From contig JBFWKZ010000091.1 of assembly GCA_050252415.1 (NCBI GenBank), positions 1-9,942 on the forward strand: DNA of 9,942 bases, read 5' to 3'. Positions 6,472 to 9,942 of the stretch are shown here, in pieces. Under the pieces are notes generated by a model. That model worked only from the letters and a program-made list of their open reading frames with translations, was not told the DNA's origin and did not search any database. The translations under genes and the position numbers were made by a program. Every line of letters starts with the position of its first letter. Positions within the stretch are counted from its first letter, which is position 1. The stretch comes from Heteroscillospira sp050252415. Lineage in GTDB: Bacteria > Bacillota > Clostridia > Oscillospirales > Oscillospiraceae.

Positions 6472-8310
6472 TCAGCTTTTATAGGCACGGGCAGCGTTGA
6501 GAATGGCAATGACCGATACGCCGACGTCGGCAAACACGGCTTCCCACATTTCGGCCAAACCGAAGGCGCCGAGAATGAGCACGGCTGCTTTGATGGAAAG
6601 CGCAAAGAGAATGTTTTGTCGGACGATAGCAACCGTTTTTTTGGCGATAGCGATCGCCAGAGGAATCTTTTCGGGATCATCATCCATAAGGACGACGTCG
6701 GCGGCCTCAATGGCGGCGTCCGATCCGAAGGCGCCCATGGCAATGCCGGTATCCGCGCGGACAAGGGCCGGTGCGTCGTTCACACCGTCTCCGACAAACG
6801 CCAGAGCGCCGTGACGATGCGGACCGCTGAGAAGCGTCTCGACGATTTTCACTTTATCATCGGGCAGAAGCTGGGTATGCACTTCGTCGAGCGCGAGCTC
6901 CGAGGCAACCTTGCGGCCAACGGCTTCAAGGTCGCCCGTGAGCATGACGGTTTTTGTAATGCCGAGTGCCTTGAGGGCGGCAATGGCTTTGGCTGCGCCG
7001 GGTTTTATCTCGTCTGAAACCACAATGTGGCCCAGATATTGGCTGTTTTCCGCGACATGGACAATCGTGCCGACATTTTTGCAGGGCCTATTGTCCGCGC
7101 CGATTTCTTCCATGAGACGGTGACTGCCTGCAGCGACGGTCTTGCCGCCGATAACGGCAGTGACGCCGCGCCCGGCAACCTCGTGTACATTTTCGGCAGG
7201 CGGCAGAGCCGTTTTTCCGGCCGCGCTGTGCAGGGCCTTTGACAGGGGATGGTTTGAAAAGCTCTCCGCAGCGGCGGCGAGGGTGATCAGCTTATCTTTA
7301 TCCGTGCCCGGCTCGGGATGGACGGCGGTGACGGCAAAGCTGCCCTCCGTGAGGGTGCCGGTTTTGTCAAATACAACGGTCTCCGTTTTAGCGAGCGACT
7401 CGAGATAGACGGCGCCCTTCACGAGAATGCCGTGCTTGGAGGCTCCGCCGATCCCGGCAAAAAAGCTGAGCGGGACGGATATGACCAGCGCGCAGGGACA
7501 GGAGACCACCAAAAAGATCAGCGCACGGTTTATCCACGACGGCCAATCGCCCACAAAAAGCGGAGGAACGATGGCGAGTACGGCGGCGCAGGCAACGACG
7601 ATCGGCGTATAATATCGGGCAAAACGCGTTATAAACGCCTCGCTCTTTGCCTTATTTGCCGCAGAGGTTTCAACCAGCTCCAGTATTTTTGAGACGGTGG
7701 AATCCTCAAACGATTTGCTGACGCGGACTTCCAGGACGCCGGTCATGTTGATGCAGCCGCTGATGACCTCTCCGCCTTCGGTGACCTCACGGGGAATCGA
7801 CTCGCCCGTGAGCGCCCGGGTATCGACGGCGGAACTTCCTTTGGTGACGATGCCGTCGAGGGGAATCTTTTCACCCGGCTTTATACGGATCGTCTCGCCG
7901 ACGGAAACCGCCTCCGGCGAGACTCTGCTGACCTCGCCGTTTCTCAGAACATTGGCATAATCGGGACTGATATCCATGAGCGCCGTGATGCTGCGTCTGC
8001 TGCGGCTGACGGCCACGTTTTGAAATAGCTCGCCGATCTGGTAAAACAGCATGACGGCGACGCCTTCGGTGTATTTGCCAATGGCGAAAGCCCCAATGGT
8101 TGCAACCGCCATAAGAAAGTTCTCGTCCAAAAGCCTGCCGCGAAAAATTCCGCCAACGGCGTAATATAAGACGTCCCATCCGACGATAAGATATGGAATG
8201 AGACTAAAAAGCAGCCTGGCCGTCCCGTTCAGAGGCGCCGCTATTTCGGCGATAAAAAATAGCGAGGCGGCGAGTATCCGATAGATAAGGCGTTTCTGCG
8301 CGGTATCCAC
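6472..8310 (-). CDS. P1B-type heavy-metal exporting ATPase (Zn/Cd/Pb class), no N-terminal HMA
   Basis: The 612-residue inner-membrane pump uses ATP to export divalent soft metals from the cytoplasm. All the P-type marks are present: TGES (168-171, actuator domain), SCPCALVISVP (270-280, transport Cys pair C271/C273 in the membrane), DKTGTLT with phosphorylated D315, NHPL with the P1B-specific H354-P355, MLTGD (456-460) and GDGVNDAPAL (507-516). K574 in QNILFALSIK and D595 in VFADVGVS are the residues that mark the P1B-2 Zn2+/Cd2+/Pb2+ group (ZntA, CadA). ZntA/CadA proteins usually carry one or more HMA domains at the N-terminus; here the protein begins directly at the first membrane helices, and the HMA unit is the separate upstream gene. 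The start is GTG (8310), with a GAGGTGAGGT ribosome site inside the end of that gene, only 4 nt between stop and start, so translation is probably coupled. Confidence 0.95.
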   Translation of the reverse strand: MDTAQKRLIYRILAASLFFIAEIAAPLNGTARLLFSLIPYLIVGWDVLYYAVGGIFRGRLLDENFLMAVATIGAFAIGKYTEGVAVMLFYQIGELFQNVAVSRSRRSITALMDISPDYANVLRNGEVSRVSPEAVSVGETIRIKPGEKIPLDGIVTKGSSAVDTRALTGESIPREVTEGGEVISGCINMTGVLEVRVSKSFEDSTVSKILELVETSAANKAKSEAFITRFARYYTPIVVACAAVLAIVPPLFVGDWPSWINRALIFLVVSCPCALVISVPLSFFAGIGGASKHGILVKGAVYLESLAKTETVVFDKTGTLTEGSFAVTAVHPEPGTDKDKLITLAAAAESFSNHPLSKALHSAAGKTALPPAENVHEVAGRGVTAVIGGKTVAAGSHRLMEEIGADNRPCKNVGTIVHVAENSQYLGHIVVSDEIKPGAAKAIAALKALGITKTVMLTGDLEAVGRKVASELALDEVHTQLLPDDKVKIVETLLSGPHRHGALAFVGDGVNDAPALVRADTGIAMGAFGSDAAIEAADVVLMDDDPEKIPLAIAIAKKTVAIVRQNILFALSIKAAVLILGAFGLAEMWEAVFADVGVSVIAILNAARAYKS

Positions 8311-8314
8311 TTTT

Positions 8315-8530
8315 TTACCTCACCTCACATCTCGGTTCAATTTTCCGGCAGATATCGCGGATCTGCCGGTATAGTCCCGGTAACAGGGATTCATCCGCCT
8401 CAACGGTCATCCTTTGAAGCATAAAGGCAACGCTCACCTTATGGACGCCGGGAAGCCGTGCAACGGCGTTTTCCATGGCGGCGGCACAGTTTGCGCAGCA
8501 GAGATTTTCCAGCTTATAGGTCTTTTTCAT
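8315..8530 (-). CDS. Stand-alone heavy-metal-associated (HMA) domain protein
   Basis: The 71-residue cytoplasmic protein consists of a single ferredoxin-like HMA domain. The metal site is C12 and C15 in NLCCANCAAAME (9-20), with an extra C11 in place of the more usual Asp or Thr. The rest follows the fold: VARLPGVHKVSVAFMLQRMT (23-42) and a second helix LYRQIRDICRKI. C61 and C68 lie near the end. It probably delivers metal to, or regulates, the ATPase encoded 4 nt downstream, replacing the HMA domain which that pump lacks. The ATG at 8530 is preceded by AAGGAG with good spacing. An in-frame ATG at 8566, overlapping the repressor stop, has no ribosome site and would add 12 residues unlike the domain. 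A run of eight C on the coding strand (8552-8559) lies in the leader. Confidence 0.9.
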   Translation of the reverse strand: MKKTYKLENLCCANCAAAMENAVARLPGVHKVSVAFMLQRMTVEADESLLPGLYRQIRDICRKIEPRCEVR

Positions 8531-8562
8531 AGCGATTCTCCTTTTCAAATCGGGGGGGGTGG

Positions 8563-8919
8563 TCATTCGGCGAGATGGTCAAGGCCCTGATTGATGATCG
8601 TGCGGACATGGTCGTCGGCAAGCGAGTAAAATACGACCTTGCCCTCTCTGCGAAATTTGACCAGACGAAACTGCTTGAGTGTACGGAGCTGGTGCGAAAT
8701 CGCGGAAGTGCTCATGTGTAACAACTGTGCAATATCCGCAACGCACATTTCCGATTCGAAGAGGACGTAGAGTATGCGAATACGGGTGCTGTCCCCAAAT
8801 ACCTTGTAGAGCTCGGAGAGATCATACAGCAGTTCCTCATCGGGCATATTTTCAATGACCTTCGAAATGAGATCATCATGCGCGTGGATATATTCCGGCC
8901 TTAGAGTATCATCGTTCAT
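8563..8919 (-). CDS. ArsR/SmtB-family metal-sensing repressor
   Basis: The 118-residue dimeric winged-helix repressor is first in the metal operon. The fold is visible as LSELYKVFGDSTRIRILYVL (34-53), the helix-turn-helix CVADIAQLLHMSTSAISHQL (59-78) and the wing VKFRREGKVVFYSL (87-100). The last helix keeps the full zinc-sensing alpha5 site of SmtB/CzrA with exact spacing: D102, H104, H115 and E118. The other possible site is partial: C59 and D62 match SmtB, and H12/H14 near the N-terminus could contribute. The second Cys of the CadC motif ELCVCD is Ala here and there are no N-terminal cysteines, so a CadC-type Cd/Pb site is unlikely. It is expected to block its own promoter and release it when zinc is in excess. 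ATG 8919; the ribosome site AAAGG is rather distant (11 nt). Confidence 0.94.
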   Translation of the reverse strand: MNDDTLRPEYIHAHDDLISKVIENMPDEELLYDLSELYKVFGDSTRIRILYVLFESEMCVADIAQLLHMSTSAISHQLRTLKQFRLVKFRREGKVVFYSLADDHVRTIINQGLDHLAE

Positions 8920-8938
8920 TTATTGCTCAACCTTTCAC

Positions 8939-8954
8939 TTGAATGATTGTTCAA
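8939..8954. promoter_or_regulatory. Operator for the ArsR/SmtB repressor
   Basis: TTGAA (8939-8943) and TTCAA (8950-8954) form a perfect inverted repeat around TGATTG. On the - strand it reads TTGAACAATCATTCAA, close in form to the TGAA-N6-TTCA core of known SmtB/CadC/CzrA operators. It spans roughly +1 to +15 of the predicted transcript, where a bound dimer would block initiation. Confidence 0.75.
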
Positions 8955-8959
8955 TTGAT

Positions 8960-8988
8960 ATTATATCGTTTCTTATTCCACTTGTCAA
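8960..8988 (-). promoter_or_regulatory. Consensus vegetative promoter of the metal-resistance operon
   Basis: On the - strand TTGACA (8983-8988) and TATAAT (8960-8965) both match the sigma-A consensus perfectly, with an ideal 17-nt spacer. Transcription should start near 8953. A promoter this strong needs tight repression, which the overlapping operator supplies. Confidence 0.88.
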
Positions 8989-9007
8989 GAGATGCTTAGA
9001 AAAAAGC

Positions 9008-9035
9008 CCTTGTCCGTCGGACTAGGACAAAAGGT
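9008..9035 (-). terminator. Hairpin between sigK and the metal operon, terminator-like on the - strand
   Basis: TTGTCC (9011-9016) and GGACAA (9026-9031) pair around a 9-nt loop, with flanking CC/GG pairs across a small bulge. Read on - the hairpin is followed by GGGCTTTTTTC, like an intrinsic terminator. It would stop antisense transcripts from entering the metal operon from the sigK side. On + it lies in the sigK leader without a T run. Confidence 0.4.
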
Positions 9036-9070
9036 GCTGCACATATGCATGGCATTAAGGAGGTGTCATC

Positions 9071-9757
9071 ATGCTGACAAGTGCGTTTATGATGCTGCTG
9101 GGCAGCAGTTTTTTAATGCTGAGACTTGGGGGCTCGACAGGCTCATTTCCAAGTCCGCTGAGCGCGGCTGAGGAACGGGAATATGTCGAGAGATGGATGA
9201 AAGGTGATGTTGAGGCGAGAAATAAACTCATTGAGCACAACCTTCGCCTCGTCGCGCATATCGTAAAAAAGTATTATACCCAGGTCAGTGACCAGGATGA
9301 TTTGATTTCAATCGGGACCATTGGGCTGATCAAGGGCGTCTCTACCTACTGTCCGGATAAAGGCGTCCGCCTTGCGACGTATGCCTCGCGCTGTGTTGAA
9401 AATGAGGTACTCATGCATTTCCGCGGACTGAAAAAGAGCGCGGGGGATGTCTCTTTGTCCGATTCGATCGATATGGACGGCGATGGGAACAGCCTTTCGC
9501 TCATGGATATCATCTCCGAAGACGTGGATATGCTCGAGAGCATCAGTCATGAGGATACCTGCATGCGCCTGCGCGAATATGTCGATACGGTGCTCACCCG
9601 CCGTGAGGCGGATATCATAAGGCTGCGCTACGGCCTCAACGGACAGACGCCGAAGACGCAGCGCGAGACGGCCCAACTGTGCGGCATCAGCCGCTCGTAT
9701 GTATCGCGTATTGAAAAAAAAGCACTTGAAAAGCTCCGTGCGATATTGGAGGCCTGA
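9071..9757 (+). CDS. sigK: Sporulation sigma factor SigK (late mother cell), with pro-sequence
   Basis: The 228-residue sigma-70 family factor matches SigK along its length. Residues 1-25 (MLTSAFMMLLGSSFLMLRLG and following) are hydrophobic like the pro-sequence of Bacillus pro-SigK, which SpoIVFB removes at the forespore membrane; FPSPLS (26-31) aligns with the FPQPLS that follows it there. Then come ARNKLIEHNLRLVAHIVKKY (49-68), DLISIGTIGLIKGV (77-90, core binding region 2.2), LATYASRCVENEVLMHFR (101-118, -10 recognition), DVSLSDSID (126-134) and the region 4.2 helix-turn-helix TQRETAQLCGISRSYVSRIE (196-215). The gene is not split by a skin-type element. The ATG at 9071 has a strong AAGGAGGTG site. 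SigK drives coat, cortex and mother-cell lysis genes late in sporulation. No convincing SigE promoter could be picked out in the 80-bp leader. Terminator hairpin follows at 9790. Confidence 0.94.
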   Translation: MLTSAFMMLLGSSFLMLRLGGSTGSFPSPLSAAEEREYVERWMKGDVEARNKLIEHNLRLVAHIVKKYYTQVSDQDDLISIGTIGLIKGVSTYCPDKGVRLATYASRCVENEVLMHFRGLKKSAGDVSLSDSIDMDGDGNSLSLMDIISEDVDMLESISHEDTCMRLREYVDTVLTRREADIIRLRYGLNGQTPKTQRETAQLCGISRSYVSRIEKKALEKLRAILEA

Positions 9758-9789
9758 TAGCCAGGGTTACCGGTTTATGCATTGATGTT

Positions 9790-9821
9790 AAGAGGCTCCG
9801 CCGACTTTTGCGGGGCCTCTT
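9790..9821. terminator. Terminator after sigK
   Basis: AAGAGGCTCCGC (9790-9801) pairs with GCGGGGCCTCTT (9810-9821) over 12 bp with one G-U, around an 8-nt loop. The + strand tail TTACTTCATTCTTTT is T-rich. The stop of a - strand gene follows at once, so it may serve both directions, although the - strand tail (AACATC) is poor. Confidence 0.8.
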
Positions 9822-9825
9822 TACT

Positions 9826-9942
9826 TCATTCTTTTACGGATGCCCGGACATCACCCTGATTTGTCGGATTAGACGGCAATGCCGGCCCCTCTTTTTTCGA
9901 CAAAATCACCGTTAAAAAAGCACTTGCAATAGATGCCGAATA
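9826..9942 (-). CDS. C-terminal fragment of an unidentified, probably membrane protein
   Basis: The - strand is open from the window edge to a TGA at 9826-9828, giving the last 38 residues of a gene that starts outside. They run YSASIASAFLTVILSKKEGP, then a polar tail ending RASVKE. A hydrophobic helix followed by Lys-Lys and a polar tail resembles the end of an integral membrane transporter, for example a PTS IIC-type permease, but the fragment is too short to name. It converges on sigK with a terminator between. One other frame is open over 23 codons only, and a false frame cannot be excluded. Confidence 0.5.
   Translation of the reverse strand, partial: YSASIASAFLTVILSKKEGPALPSNPTNQGDVRASVKE

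Noticed and set aside
6463..7017. + strand open frame opposite the 3' half of the ATPase
   Set aside because: Shadow of the ATPase coding sequence; no family motif.
9040..9058. CACATATGCAT before sigK as a SigE-type -10 element
   Set aside because: It resembles the CATACA-T consensus only in part, and no matching -35 stands at the right distance.
1..9942. CRISPR arrays, tRNA/rRNA genes, IS elements, phage genes
   Set aside because: No spaced direct repeats, RNA gene signatures, transposase or phage motifs were seen in either strand.

Overview
The window looks like chromosomal DNA of an anaerobic, endospore-forming member of the Clostridia (Bacillota) with mid-range GC; an Oscillospiraceae-like organism is my guess. 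The spore-forming call rests on a full-length gene for the late mother-cell sigma factor SigK at the right. The Fe-S aldo/keto reductase, strong AGGAGG-type ribosome sites and many hairpin terminators are consistent with it. No IS element, phage gene, tRNA, rRNA or CRISPR array was seen.

Layout from left to right: (1) the 3' end of a probable surface protein gene and a ferredoxin-type aldo/keto reductase, both on +, closed by a perfect 14-bp hairpin at 1558-1589. (2) A divergent module: on the - strand a C45-family Ntn acyltransferase/amidohydrolase followed 16 nt later by a YfcC-type 12-TM-class carrier, and on + a LysR regulator. The two directions are separated by about 140 bp holding both promoters and an inverted repeat over the regulator's own promoter. 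The arrangement suggests uptake and hydrolysis (or hydrolysis and export) of an amide or acylated compound under LysR control. (3) A very long inverted repeat acting as terminator, then a - strand gene for a MoaA-like protein that has lost every cysteine of both Fe-S clusters. (4) A - strand metal-resistance operon: an SmtB-type ArsR repressor, a stand-alone HMA metal-binding protein, and a P1B-type Zn/Cd/Pb ATPase that lacks its own HMA domain. It is driven by a perfect consensus promoter with an operator over the start point. (5) sigK on +, its terminator, and the last 38 codons of an unidentified - strand gene at the right edge.

The least ordinary items are the cysteine-free MoaA relative, with its palindrome-rich upstream region, and the acyltransferase-transporter-LysR cassette, whose substrate is unknown. 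The metal operon is conventional in logic, but its ATPase is split from its metal-binding domain. All calls come from reading the sequence and from family knowledge; no database search was run.
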